NCBI GenBank assembly: GCA_914767715.1
Contig: OU612069.1
Coordinates: forward strand, 1 to 64,000
Length of the DNA stretch: 64,000 nt
Reading direction: 5' to 3'
From: Membranipora membranacea
Lineage: Eukaryota > Bryozoa > Gymnolaemata > Cheilostomatida > Membraniporidae
Every line of letters begins with the position of its first letter. Within the stretch, counting starts at the first letter, position 1. Shown piece by piece: positions 12,901 to 25,800 of the stretch. The notes beneath the pieces were generated by a model. That model made no database searches. It had not been told where the DNA came from and saw only the letters and a list, made by a program, of their open reading frames with translations. The position numbers and the translations under genes were made by a program.

Positions 12901-15900
12901 ATCTTCCCTGCTGAAAGCGGAAGCAAAAGAGTCTGCAGTGAGGGCAGTTAGCATAGAAATGATATCCAATCTCAAGTGATCTAGTATTATAAGACATTTA
13001 TAGATGCTAGCTCTCTCTTTTTGGTGCGCAGGCCTTATTCCCTTAACTTCTCAGCTCTTTGGCTTCCGTTTTTAGCCGGGGAGATAAACCCTCGGAAGAC
13101 CCCATCAGGACCCCAAATTTTTTTGAAAGTCAGAACTCAAATCAATTTTGGCAGATAAGGTGCACACTATGTCCCTATATTGCTACTCACAGTATTATAA
13201 GCACATCATTCCAATGATACAACAAAAATTGTACCTCACATTTCTACTTTAACACTTCACTGTGTGTCTTAGTATATGCCTCACATGTCTGTTTTATGAA
13301 CAGTCAGCTGTATGGCAATGTCATATAAGTAATCCATTATATCTAGGTGGAAGCAGAGAGGGTGGCAGGTATATTATAAATGAAATATTATCTTACCACT
13401 TCCTGTTTCCTGAGCAGTGCACACAGATCACCTTTAGCCATGAATGGTAACACCACCAGGGGGCGATCTCGATGTGGCCACACAATACCAAAGGTAGCTA
13501 GTATATTAGAATGTACCAAATCTTTAGATGAACACGCCTCTAACAAAAAGTCTTCTAGTTGTGGTATCTTCATATCTTCTGTCTCTACATATATAACAGG
13601 TAATAATAAGTATCACGCATCACAGTAAATGATGGGGTTTAGTGTAGGTTTCTTGCAAAGAAATTAGAGCTATTCTAGATGATTTAAGATTTGCCGGGGA
13701 GGTGTGCCATTCCCACATTCTTCAAATAGCTAAATTTTCAGCTAACTAGCGCAGTATTACCTGTTTTTGTTTAGAGTTTGAAAAATCATCTAGCCACAAA
13801 TATAGTGCTAGTTAACAATAAGTCACTGCAAAACAGCTGCTCCACTTTGTTTAATCCAAGTGCTTTCCACAAATAAGTGTTCACTACAAACTAGTCTATG
13901 CGACATTATCATCTCCCTGGGAGACTGACCTTTCATAGTTTTGACTGCTACTGTTTTCAGTATATTTCCCTTCATCTGTAGCTGTCCGATGTACACATGA
14001 CCAAACTGTCCTGTAAATATAGAGACACACTTCAGGACTGAATGATCTCTATTATGTGTTAAAACGCATGAAACACGGCTTCAACCATGAGGGATAATCC
14101 AAATTTACAATGGGTTGGGATAACTTACCATTGCAATGGATTGGGAAAATTCACCATTTCAGCGGGTTGAGATAACTAACGTTTATCAAGGGGTATCGAT
14201 AACATACATTAAGTGAGAGGTCGATGTATCTTACCTTTACCGAGAGGTTGAGATTTAGGGTTGTAACTTAAGCTCTGAGGGTCTATTCTCATGTCCTTAA
14301 TGTTCACCCTGAGTTCCTCATTAATCCACAGCTCTGGATCCCCATCTCCTGTTACTGATGATAATATAATATAATACAAATATAATGTATAAATCATCTA
14401 ATTTTTCTGATCATTGAAGCCATCTATATGCGATTTGGAACAATAAGCATTAAAATCTGGCAAACAAAAACTCATTCCCATTAAATTTTAATATGGATAC
14501 AGTATTTTAGTGGTAATAAGACTTAAATGGTACATTAGTATAAAATGATATCAGAATGTGTATATAATAATGTTATAATGGTTTAAAGCTTCAGTTCTCA
14601 CCTGAAATCTGACCTCCAGGTACAATAACAGTAGGAGGAGTTTTACATATCTGTAGGTAGACAACTAAACCTACTAATATCATCAGAACAACTAGAACTG
14701 CCACTATGATGATCGCTATCTCATACTTCTCCAATCCTACAAAATTATATCTTAATGCATATTTCTGTGATTCATTTTATTCTCATAACTATCCAGATGT
14801 CTGTTTGATGAAAATTTTTGTATGTTTCGGCGTTGAGTGTATTGATAACATGTTTAAAGACTTTGTTTGAGGCTGCTCTTTTGTATCACATCTTATTCTC
14901 CATATTTTATTCTATCATGTCAGCGATTTTCAGCTTTATGATCCAAATATTGAGGAAGTTATGGCCTCTCAAACTTCCAAGGTGATTGCCTTCAATCGGC
15001 ATTGGGAATAAGCGGATGTTTCCCCTGGGGTATGTCACAACCACAGACATGTGGCATAGACATTATGAGTTATAAGTTAATACACTAACAATCACACAGA
15101 TAAGATGATGATCAAAATTCAGGGTGGGATTCGAACACAGGGTCCCAATACCTATAGGCAACGACGCTACCATCACGCCACTTGGACCAACTAGGTTAGC
15201 CAGTAGACAATATAGCTCAGTATCAGCGGCGTCGCATGCAAAGCCATTTGGACCTGGGTTCGAGACCGTTACAGATTTGAACATTTTGATCATCAATATT
15301 AGTGAAGTACCCTAGGGATTGCCGGCTGGTTCTTACTGCCGATAAATTGCCGTCACCTTGGAAGTTTGAGAGGCCATAACTTCCTCAATATTTGGATTAT
15401 AAAGCTGAAAATCGCTCACATGATAGAATAAAATATGAATAATAAGATGTGATACAAAAGAGCAGCCTCGAACAAAGTCTTTAAGTGACTGTGTTTGAAT
15501 CAACTCACCTGGTCCATCAGGTGTGAAGAAATTAATATCACCAACTGCTTCTGTCTGATTACCAAACTTGATCTGTAATGAAACAGGGGTTAGATGAGGA
15601 CCCTGTGCTCTCAATCTGTAGCAGGTCAACAAAACTCATCATCCTATCTGTTATACTGTCATACAGACACTCATTTTTTTTACATACTGTTCTATCCCAT
15701 AATAGTAATAGATCATTCAGAAACAGCATTATAGCACAATCTCCCTCCATAGTTTATCAACTCTTATCATTCATCGTGTATAAGATCTGTGGTCTATCTC
15801 ACCTCAACTTGTGCGTCCACTGGGTGATCAGGTGATGATACCAGATCTAGTACTGACTGATCAGGCTTACATTGTAAATGTGAGTTAGTAAGATTATTAA

Positions 15901-18900
15901 TAACACACTGGTGTGGCTCATCATCTACTTGTAGCCTAACAGTATAGTCATCAGCTTGTAGCCCTAGTAACATATCCTCTCCTGTTACTGTGATATACTC
16001 ATCACTGCTGATGTCATACTTCTAAAAACATGAGTCAAAGCTGCTGTTAAGATAAGTTACATCCAAGCTCATCCCCTACCAAATTATTTATGCGTGATAT
16101 AAGTCTCTTATTTTGCCAAAGAACTAGAACAGCTTCGCTCTCAAAACTAGACTAGCATTCATCGTTCTCTCCTCCTTCTCTCAGGCATTTGGCCGTAAAT
16201 CACTGCCAATCTATGATTTCCCTAACATGGTTTGTTAGTTCTGTGTTAGAATCAAACATTCTTTACAGACCGGATCGTTGAAGGAGCACATTGCCTGATC
16301 CTATGGTTAGAAGAATATTTTTATCACAGTTGAAGCTACAATTCAGTCTCAATCACAGAGTTTTTTAAGGGCTTCTTTGTTTTCTCTGACAATGAAATCG
16401 GTCAAAACTAACAAAGCCGTAATTGTGTAGATTTCATCACTTGATAGAATTGTAACTCAGGCAAACAGAAGTAGAAAAGAGTGTTTACTGGAAATAATGT
16501 TGGCTGGAAATAATGTTTTCAGTTTACCAAAGGCAAACAGATTACTTTTCTCCAAAGATATAAAATGAAAGTTAAAACTTGATCGCGAGAGATTGATAGA
16601 GCCTTGTTTCTTTTACTCCCTTTCCTAATGTTTGCTCCCAAGAAAAATAAGCTTGCTGTGATCAGAGCCTAAGTGAAGAAAATACACATTACATCGACTA
16701 TTTAATTTACTGTGATTAATAATAAAAAAGCTTATTATATTTTTACGAGCTATTATTGGTGAAGTATGCCTCATTTCTAAGCTAGTCCAAATAATCCGAG
16801 ATATTACTATCTTGTTCCATTCTATTGGTCACTCTAGGACTTATTTGTTTGAAGTATATTCATAAAGAATATCAGCAGATTTTAAAGGAGCAGTGCAGTT
16901 TTTACACATGTTACACAAACTCATGTTAGTACATATCATAACAAACTAACCTCTTCTGACTGTCTGATCTGATTAAATCTGGGGGATGATCGGATCACAG
17001 TGAATAGTAAGTTCTGAGCTCCCTGAACAGCCTCTCCATCTGAGTATAAAGTAGCTGAGTATTCTGTACTCACTCCAGTAGAGGCTTCAATCTGTCTCTT
17101 AGATCTCTCAGATGTTTTATTAAAATATGAAGAGAAATCAGGAGAGAGACAAATAACTGAGGCCACCTGAGTCCGACAACTCTGAAAAATACATTATGTG
17201 TTTTATGAGACTCAGTTTTAAGTTCCTGACAGATTTGAAGCGTAATAGGGAATACTGTGGTTCTGCTCTTTGTTATTTGGTGAAATGCCGAACAGGTAGT
17301 GTTAAATCTACTTACCACTGAAATTGTGCTCTCTTCTGCATTTTCGAAAACCAGAGTGTAGTTCACAGCACTATTTTTGTTTATCACATCAAATGATATA
17401 ATAAATCCGCCCCTGTAATAAAAATAAAATATTGTAGGTCTTTATACTCCTGACAATTTATGCATCACTAAGTTTGTGAGTCAATCCTCCATACAATGAC
17501 ATACAAAATTATCAAGCAATTCAAGTCAATGGATGTATATGTACCAATACCTACTTGACAATAACCTTGTTTCTCGATGGTCCATGAGGAATTATAGGGT
17601 CGCGCTGGTAAGTAAACACTCTGCGTCCCAACTCTACCTCAGCTGTGATATTGTCACTAAGGCTATCATTTACAGTCAGAATCACTGACACCGTATCATC
17701 TGTGAGGTTTTGTTTTGGGGGGAAAGTGAATACGATCTTTAAATTATCAACTCTGCAAAGAACAAACAGACCTGGAATTAAATAATGCAATCTTTTATTA
17801 TAGTGAGCGAACGCAAAACTTGTTGCTGTTTACAGTTTTGCAATTAGTTTACGAAGTAGTAATTTAAGGCATATTAAGGAGAAGGCACAATAACTGAACA
17901 TTGTGCTCTCGAGCTGGTTTAGATGTCCTTTTCATTTTTATCGGCAGCAAAGAATATCTCTCTTGCAATATTTTTCAATTTGGTCCAAAAAGATTCACAT
18001 CAACAAATCAGAAACTGTTAGTTATGACAGTGAACCGTAGATAAACAGAGTCGTTTTTAAAACCTTTTACTCTATTTGTTTGTTGTTTTATATGGTGAAC
18101 AATGGTTACCGGTCAGGCTTCACAGCAATCCTGTCGCCAATTTTACTCTCAACGCTCACTTCTACATGAGAAGGAAATGTTCCTGTTAGTGTTACTCTAG
18201 TTCCTCCTTTTCTTTGTCCAATCACAGGCTTCATATCAGTCAATGCTCGTCTCTGTAACATCCAAACAGGTCAATAGTTTTGGTATAAGTCACACTCGTG
18301 TTTAGCTGCAGCCTTTAGCCTCAAAAACATGTCATAGTTGATGAAGGCTAAATGATGATTGCTGTCTTTTCCTCATTTATTTTTTACAATTATTCATACT
18401 TAGTTTCTATTGGCTGAAAACTGTGTATATGTAATGTAACCTTGTGGTTTTGTCCAATTGTGTATAAGGTTGAAAAATACTAGAAAAGAGATGAAGGGTC
18501 ATGTCTTGAAGTTTCAATGAATCAGTGAATTGAGTTGAGACTAATTTCTCTTGCCTAGACAAGATATGAAATGAATGCTGAGACTCCTCAATAAATTTCA
18601 CTGAAATTCTTAATCTGTCTAAACCTACCTGACATGTAGGTATAGTCCTGTCCCACATTCCGTACACAGTACCATTATCATACTTAGCTCTTATACATTT
18701 AAGTGTGCGATATGAGCTAACACCCTCAGTAGAGTCCACACATGAGAAGACAATCTCATCTCTATGTGTGTAAATATCCTTCTGTGGAGAGAAGACTACT
18801 CCTGATGAGCTGTTTGTAAACTGTTGGGCGGAGCATTGAGGCTGGTCTACCAATCAGAGAACAAGAATTGTGTGGAGGATGTATAGGCAACAAATTTACC

Positions 18901-21900
18901 ACTTCTTATGTATGCATCCTTGTTCTCAAATTATTATTTTTTGGATAAGCAATTCCAAGAATTATTTTTCCCTCGAAAGAATATACAATATAAATATACA
19001 AAGCCAATATTAAAGCAAAAGGTATACACAGTACAAGGACCTTAGTGTGACCATATCTCTTTGGTGTGACCTACCATATCGTCTTAGTGTAACTTACCGT
19101 ATCACCTCAGTGTGACTTACTGTATCTCCTTAGTGTAACTTACCGTATCTCATTGTTAGTATATGACCTCTCTTACAGCTTCTACACCTTCCACTGATCT
19201 CTCCGATGTATATTGTACCATTGATGTTATTAATAGATCGAGCATCATACAGCTCACAGGTGTCTGCAGTTCCAGCAGTGAATATATACTTATCCTGAAT
19301 TTTACCTGCAAATCAATCAACAAAGAATTATGGCAGAAATCTATCACTGCTTACACTAACTACAAGAATCAATTAGATTCACTATCAAAGCAACATTCGG
19401 TAAAATCCACATTTAGAATAAAAACATGGGTACATTTGAAGGTAGTTTTGATTGCTATAATTCATTCTAAAAAAACTTTAGTATCAGCACTCTTCTTGGT
19501 AGTGATGCGGAAATCTTTTCACTTGGCAACAAACAAAAATTTTGAGTGCCTGATGTACTGATATGAATTCACGGATCAGTGGTAAAATACACAACTCGTC
19601 AATTTGTGGTGAAGTTCCGTGTTTGGGGTTATTGATATTTGATGGGCGGGTCAGTAACAACCATCTCAAGCCCAGGCAAGTCACATGATGTTGATAAACC
19701 TCGTCGGCTCTGCTATTACCGATTTTTTGCATGGATGCCTTTAACCATACAACATATAAGCCAACCTTTGCTCAATAAGGGTAAGATATCCTCCCCTAAT
19801 CCATGAATATATATCAGTGGTATTATGATATCCTCCGCTAATCCATGAATATATATCAGTGGTATGTTAGATATATATATGTACTTTTATACCTTTACAG
19901 ATAGTAGTTACTTGATTATCTATAAGATTGATAAGTCTGAGTGATGTAGACTGTGTACCAATCATAACCTGATCTGGTATAAGCCATGTGATGTCATACA
20001 AATCTACAGAATATAGATAAAACATAGAGATCACAGGCTGTACCATAAATAGGCCAGGTGATGTCATACAAATCTACATAATATAGTAAGAACATGAATA
20101 TCGCAGGCTTTACCATAATATGTAATTCATTGTCATAGGTTTAGGTTAGCTTGATTGATTGATTGAGTCCAGTAGTGCCTGCAGCCCAGCAAGTAAAGTC
20201 ATCGCTCAATACAGATAAAAGGCCAAGCCAATCTATGTTTTCTGAAATATTAAGCGCTTTTTAACTTATTGCGCAGTTTACTCGATTGCCAAAGATATAC
20301 TCACAGTAAAAGCGAGCTTCGAGCAGGTGCCCATTTTTAGGTCCATCATCAGAATCAGCTATACTTCCAGCTACAAGTGTTCTCTCCCATGTCTCTGTGT
20401 CTATTTTAGATATTCCATTAAGATGTGAGATATACAGAAGTTGTCCACTGGTGTCTGATATGAACTTCCCTGCTGTTATTTGTTCTTCCATTTCCTTCCA
20501 CTTAATTTCTATCTTACCTACAATAATTGCAACTTTCATTATTATGAGTGTCTAAACTTGCTGGTAATAAGCTTTAGTATGATATAATATGAAGGAACCA
20601 TCAATACTTCTATGTGTCCTGACAGTATTATAATCCCACCTACACAATATTATACTCTAGCTTATTAAAACACCACAGATATAGGAAATTACTTACTTCC
20701 TAATGTACTGATTATCAGTCAGCAACACTTGAGAATATTAAATATCATGTTAACAGACTGACACTCATGGGAAGACAACTCAATATTAATCTCAGTTGGT
20801 ACTTGAATTGCTGTTATTACTTGAGATATTGTATCCCTAATGTGTTAATTTTAAGAGTTGCCATATATACAATACAATGTATATAATTTGTTATTTAAAA
20901 TATGCTCTTATCATCTGAAATAACTCGCTGATCTTACGTGATGTCAGGTTATGTAGAGCTAAGCTTACGTGATGTCAGGTTATGTAGAGCTACTGCTGTT
21001 GGCCTCCCCAGTAGATAATACATGATATTCTTATCTTCCATGTAGATGGCATCTTTAGGTCTGGTAAGATAAATATCCAGTTCATCTATCTCTCCTACCT
21101 GATCAGCTCGTGTAGACTGATCACAGCGTCCTGCAGGTGAGGAAAGATAAATAAATATTACTTCATAATTTGTGGGAGTGTACCTGATTCATGTTACAAA
21201 ACTTATAAATGTTCCAAACTCTCTATTTGTATGATAATGTGTAAATTAAGCTCAAACTTAGGTACATTTAGTCACAGCTTTCATCAGATTCAGAGCTAAA
21301 AAATGAAAAGATTATTCAAAAGTTTAAATATGCTTGTCCAACCAGTTTATTAGATTATATGAACCATTTAATTTTGGTGATTTAATTTTTATATTTCTAA
21401 ATTTGAGCTGAAAGATGATCACAGGGAGATACAATCAGTGTAAAGTAACGTAATACCTGCAAAGTCGTAAACTATCTCTTCTTCAAGATTGAGCCGTCTG
21501 TAACACTTATTCCCAAGGTCCGATATTATTAGATCTCTGCCTTTGTTTATGAACACTAGACTATAAACAGACGCAAAGTAAGCGTCCTCACTATAGCCAG
21601 CTCTGTACGCTGTATCATTCTCTCTACCTGTATAAAGTCAAGTGTATATTAGTATACAACAACAACAACAACAACAACAACAACGGCGACAACAGCAACA
21701 ACGACAACAGCAACAACAACATCAACACATGTATCTGTAGACCTAATGCCACACGAGCATACACATACACAGGCATAATAATAATGCTGATCTGGAGCTA
21801 AATAATGGAAACCAAGAGGCTTCACAACAACAGAACTATCAGATTTCCCCTATGGGTAACTTTGTGTGGCAAAACATATTACTTGGTCTTAGCGATTGAG

Positions 21901-22846
21901 GATGTTTGAGAGCTTAGGAGTGCATTTTAAAATGAGTTAATGGATGATCAAATCATCAGCTGGTGCATTATGGGTATCACAGCGTTTAGTTTTGCAGTGT
22001 GTAATAGGGCATCTGCTGATAATTATGAATGAATAGAAAGATTTTAAGTATGACAAATTTTATTTGTTAAAGGCAAAAGTTTACAAGTCAACTTTCCCAA
22101 GAGCCAAATCCTTGCTAGATAAAAGCTATGCTTGGTAATAACTGCCTCAATCAATTGGGAGATCCACACAAACTTGGGTACACAGTTACCTGCAATGACT
22201 ACTGACAACAAACTAAAGTTTCAGTACTGATTGTGCTGCAAACATACAGTACTATTTCTCAGACTAACCAGCCATTATCCTTAGCCCATTATTGTGTGAG
22301 ATGTTAGCCACTGCTCCCTGGTTACCAATATACAAATAACCGGGATCCTTAATACCAGGTATTATATCATAGGCTGCCCTCGGTACCGCCCCTGTTAACT
22401 GTAACTCGGTAAGATTCCAAAAGCTAACTAACGGCTCCATCCTGTTGAACGAAGGGAACATAATGTGAGAAGTAAGTTAAATTTCGCATAGAATAAAACA
22501 GAACAGAGTAGGTTAGGTGGTTGTCCTCTCTGCATTAGCATGATAGGAGCTTTGCATAGTACAGATATGACGTTGTACACTTAAAAGTCTTTTTATCCTC
22601 TCCAACATATTATTATTGTACCGTTTGGTATGGGTATTGTGAAAAGACAATTCAGACATTTGTAAAACTTGAATCCGCAGCATGCTCTGTAGGATCTACA
22701 TAATCACATCCAATACAAGGTACTAAATACTTTATCTAACATATATATGTTACTTACTCTCCTATATCCTCATCACTATGAGCTGACACTGCTCCGAGAT
22801 ATGTGAGTAAGAATACATATATACATTCTCCATACAGTAGCTCCAT
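9994..22846 (-). CDS. MET-like receptor tyrosine kinase with NHL-like, CCP and IPT ectodomain
   Basis: 24 exons join in phase into 1210 aa. Residues 1-22 are a signal peptide. About 30-355 is an NHL/beta-propeller-like region ([21 protein letters not shown] repeat style). 361-433 is a CCP domain ending in C..W...IPTC. From about 438 come IPT/TIG-like repeats ([17 protein letters not shown]). RSKR at 605-608 resembles a furin site. The membrane segment is about 757-778. The kinase has GKGQFGHV (834-841), AVK Lys859, alphaC Glu878, HRDLAARN (Asp955) and DFG (973-975). [13 protein letters not shown] and [10 protein letters not shown] are close to MET/RON. The activation loop keeps one Tyr (985) where MET has two. 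The tail has Tyr1184-VNP, a Grb2-type YxNx site, and Tyr1192. Known role of the family: ligand-driven autophosphorylation at the plasma membrane. All catalytic residues are present, so an active kinase is inferred. The ligand is unknown. Confidence 0.93.
12113..12141. other. Short perfect hairpin in receptor kinase intron
   Basis: CACATCAGAGC and GCTCTGATGTG form an 11-bp perfect inverted repeat with a 7-nt loop, in the intron between exons 20 and 21. It could be a tiny element footprint. No function is implied. Confidence 0.6.
12747..13253. mobile_element. Fold-back element (long inverted repeat) in kinase intron
   Basis: Two arms of about 170-190 bp (about 12747-12935 and 13050-13253) are reverse complements with scattered mismatches. 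Shared blocks include AAGTAGAAATGTGAG, ACTGTGAGTAGCAATATA, GGACATAGTGTGCA, GCCAAAATTGATTT and GGGGTCTTCC. It lies in the intron between the exon ending in RKQEV and the HRD exon. There is no transposase. It looks like a MITE or foldback, or an inverted duplicate of one element. Confidence 0.85.
14085..14262 (-). repeat. Degenerate donor-derived repeat after receptor exon 16
   Basis: Downstream of the donor at 14234 the intron carries several diverged copies of a roughly 35-bp unit that pairs CCCAACCC with a GGTAAGTTATC-like piece. This resembles the exon end (CAACCTCTCGGTAAAG) plus its donor. The copies are too diverged to be certain. Confidence 0.45.
14860..15490. mobile_element. Fold-back element with tRNA-like core in kinase intron
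   Basis: Arms of about 130 bp (14860-14992 and 15353-15485) are inverted copies. Both contain GAGGCTGCTCTTTTGTATCA, ATTTTATTCTATCATGT, AGCGATTTTCAGCTTTA and CTCAAACTTCCAAGGTGA on one strand or the other. The 360 bp between them hold a tRNA-like B-box (GTTCGAATCCC, minus, near 15121-15131) with an A-box-like GCGTGATGGTAGC (near 15165-15180). The element lies between the exon for the last ectodomain piece and the transmembrane exon. Confidence 0.8.
19041..19152 (-). repeat. Splice-donor tandem array at receptor exon 7
   Basis: About five copies of a 23-bp unit. On the minus strand the core is GATACGGTAAGTTACACTAAG. Copy 1 spans the end of exon 7 (donor at 19143). The others follow in the intron, each with a GTAAGT- or GTAGGT-like donor. 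Confidence 0.85.
19980..20119 (-). repeat. 70-bp tandem duplication across the acceptor of receptor exon 6
   Basis: Two 70-bp copies (19980-20049 and 20050-20119) share GTGATGTCATACAAATCTAC. The lower copy contains the exon 6 acceptor and its first about 24 coding bases. The upper copy repeats them inside the intron. Use of the distal acceptor would shift the frame (70 is not a multiple of 3). Confidence 0.85.
20933..20991 (-). repeat. Duplicated splice donor at receptor exon 4
   Basis: Two 28-bp identical copies, offset by 31 bp, each contain AACCTGACATCACGTAAG on the minus strand. Joining at the first (exon end 20969) keeps the frame. Extension to the second copy runs into a TAA, so the second donor would be non-productive. 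Confidence 0.9.
21658..21725. repeat. CAA-rich microsatellite in receptor intron 2
   Basis: Imperfect (CAA)n with CGACAACAG interruptions, lying upstream of exon 3 in the transcript sense. Confidence 0.9.
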
Positions 22847-22849
22847 AAT

Positions 22850-25800
22850 AAAGCAAGTCGTCTGTTATGTAGTGTCACTCAAAGCGAGATCTTCTATGGT
22901 GTACTCTATCTCTGCAGCAGTACTGTGTGTGTTTGTGTATTAAAACTTGGAGGTTCTGTCTAAGTAAGTATATGATATGAATACCCCTCGCTGTACAGTA
23001 GTCAGGTCTCTACGAGTGTTTAATCCTCTGTACACACATAGCAGGGATAGTATGTATCCTTGTAGTGCACTGATATAACTATCACTGTGATACTGAGTAA
23101 TGGCCGATCTAACACTAATATTCATCCACTTAATGTCCCGTTAATCACTTTATATCGAGTGTTTCCTCAAAGACCTGTCAAGCTTATCCTCGTTTTGTTA
23201 TGTAGTAATAGACCGTGTCACCATTACCGATAAATCATACTTATCCTCTCTGACTGTGTAACTTCTTACAGCAATCTGTAACATAACTCTACCTTCAAAC
23301 AATCCATACCAACAGTGTGTGGCTGCATGAGTCATTACAATCTTTCTCATCCTTTTTTATTGAACCTTGCTCCAAATCGTTTTCTGATCATTACATCATT
23401 TTCTTTTCAATTTTTTTTGGATTGCTTTCTGTTGAGTTTTGACCAAATTCGACTGTCAAACAAGCTGACAGTATTATTACCACCTTGATATAGATAATCT
23501 AAGAAAATCATGGAGAATCATAATAAATGTGCACTATCATCAACTCCTTGCATAATTATGTAATTGCCTGGAATCATCTGTTTTTAGGAGAAAAATCATT
23601 TCCTCATACTCTTATCATGACTTGATAGAATAGTGATTACCGGCTGATAAAATGATAAATTCAAAGCCAGCCCCTGTTAGCAGTCACATAGAATGCCTCC
23701 AAACATTTGGGGTTGGGTTACCGAAGTTGCATCTAAACCTGAGTAGAGGTGGTGTAGAATGCCTCTAAACCTCAGTAATGGACGCGTAGAAAGCTTCTAT
23801 AAACCAGCAGAGATTGCGTAGAGGCTTTTATCAGTCAGTAGAAGGGCTTGTAATATGTTACCCCAGACTTGTACCCATATAATGTTAACCCTGAACTTGA
23901 GATGAGTAAGTATTAATATCTATAGATATCACATTAAGATTTGAATACTTTTTTTCAGCAATATTTTGAGACCGGAATGCTTTCGACAGAATGGTAGGAA
24001 AGTTTTATAAGTGAGTTCCCTTTCAATCAGTTTCCTATCCATTTTTACTACTTTGAGAAACTACCACCGTTTTGGATGGCTAATTTTTGTCCCTTTTGCC
24101 AAATGCATCAATGAATAAAGGTTGAATTATTTTTTTCCAAACTCACAAAACCTAAAAGTGTATAACCTAAGCATATATCAGTTGTTTTAGACCTTAGTAT
24201 AAAACATTCATGTTTTGGGTTTATGATAAATGCACGCGTATAGAAACCAATAACCTTTGGATAAAAGTCCCTTCTGGATAAAAGTCCCTGGCTTAATCTG
24301 CACCACAATAAAAAATGGAAAAATATATTTTTTCAACTTAGCCTTGCGTTTAAGGCACATATTTTGTAGTTATCTTATCAATGTTCATGCATTATCAAGT
24401 CCTATGTGCTTAGTTTGGTGCCTCATTGGGATTGATGATTATATTTATAAACATTGATTCACAAAATGGCAGTGAACCATCACACCTAATAGCAGTGATA
24501 TGTCACCTGCAACTGATTCTTATTTATTTCATTATGGAGAAAGATTTAGAGGAAAAAATAGTTGCATTCAAGGAATAGCAGAAGGCTGATAGGCTTATCG
24601 CTTATTGATTGAAGTATGATGCATATTGTTAGACCTGCAGCTACAAACATTCCAATGTCAAGCAGATTATCAACGCCTCTTGCCATGACATTGAACCCTC
24701 TACTCTTGATATTGGTTGATTGATTGATTGCCCCAAATTACCCATCTTCTGCAAAGACCTGGCAATATGCAATAATAATCCTGTCTCTATCCAGTTGCAT
24801 GTGCTAAGTTATTGAGATATTGTTTAAATACATCATCAAATGTTTAGTAGAAAGACATCCATTTGCCTATAGAGCAAACAGATCAGCACTGGATTAAGGC
24901 TGGTATGACCCGCGGCTTCAACCACCTTGGGTCAGTACCACCATGGGTTTAAGCTTGCTGGGTTTGAGCTTACTCAGGCCTAGTCAGTCATTTCATTTGC
25001 ACTATCAAAACATCGCCTGGGCCCAGATTCGATCCAGCGCTGTTATGTTCAGCAGTCCAAGACCTTAACCACTACGCTACTGAACTTATATGTCTGAATG
25101 TGAAATCAACACTATATTATCATAAGAAACTTTGTATTCTAACTACATGTAAAAATGAGAGTTGCCTTCATTTATGTGTGGTGAGGCAACTCCAAAGCGT
25201 TAGATATGATGGCTATTAGAATTTGACTAATATTCAATATAGCAGTATGCCAAATCCTATGGCAATATCCATTTCGATGTAAAATGATCTTGAGATCCAA
25301 TATGGGAGCCTAGAACAGCAACTTTGCCGATAACAGTTTTTGTATCTCAGGAAAATGGGGGTTATCATGTAATAGGTTTGAATGTTATGACTGCGGTACT
25401 TTGTGTATTCTTTGTATGAATGAATTCAATATTTTTACAACGGCTCAGCAATAAATAGGTTCAGTAGCTCTGTTTCAAGCGTACTCGAACTCGACCTGGT
25501 CCGGTCCTAAAAGACAGCCAAAACCCGGAAACCCGACCCGGTACTGGTTTTGTGAACCCGTTCCAGCCTTACACTGGATGCTCTTCTCTGCATGCCTTAC
25601 AATCAATGAAACAGACTTTATAGAAATGAGACTTACTTGTTACAAGAGGAATCTTTTTCTAGATTTTTTGCTGCACCAAGATATCAGTGTGTCTGGCTTC
25701 AGTATTTTTAGTAATCATAGCCAGAAAACATTGATGATAGGTGATCACTGAGATCAACTAATTTCAGGCAGTAGAACTCCCTTTGAATTGTGACACAACT

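Larger units (their letters stand above)
9994..22846 (-). other. Exon map of the MET-like receptor kinase gene
   Basis: Exons in transcription order: 22846-22758, 22441-22269, 21627-21457, 21130-20969, 20517-20305, 20003-19893, 19305-19144, 18846-18629, 18252-18110, 17752-17555, 17412-17316, 17181-16951, 16021-15803, 15572-15509, 14736-14602 (membrane), 14354-14235, 14010-13930 (P-loop), 13584-13397, 12724-12615 (HRD), 12418-12256 (DFG), 11838-11696, 11280-11141, 10925-10788, 10157-9994. All introns are GT-AG and the sum is 3633 nt. Exons 3-7 are each flanked by phase-1 introns, as in shuffled extracellular modules. Exon 16 has a second acceptor 6 nt downstream (14348) that would drop two residues. 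UTRs were not located. Confidence 0.88.

Noticed and set aside
12611-12997. 128-aa minus-strand ORF extending past the HRD exon
   Set aside because: The kinase part is real only up to 12724. Beyond the acceptor the frame runs into intron and the fold-back arm.
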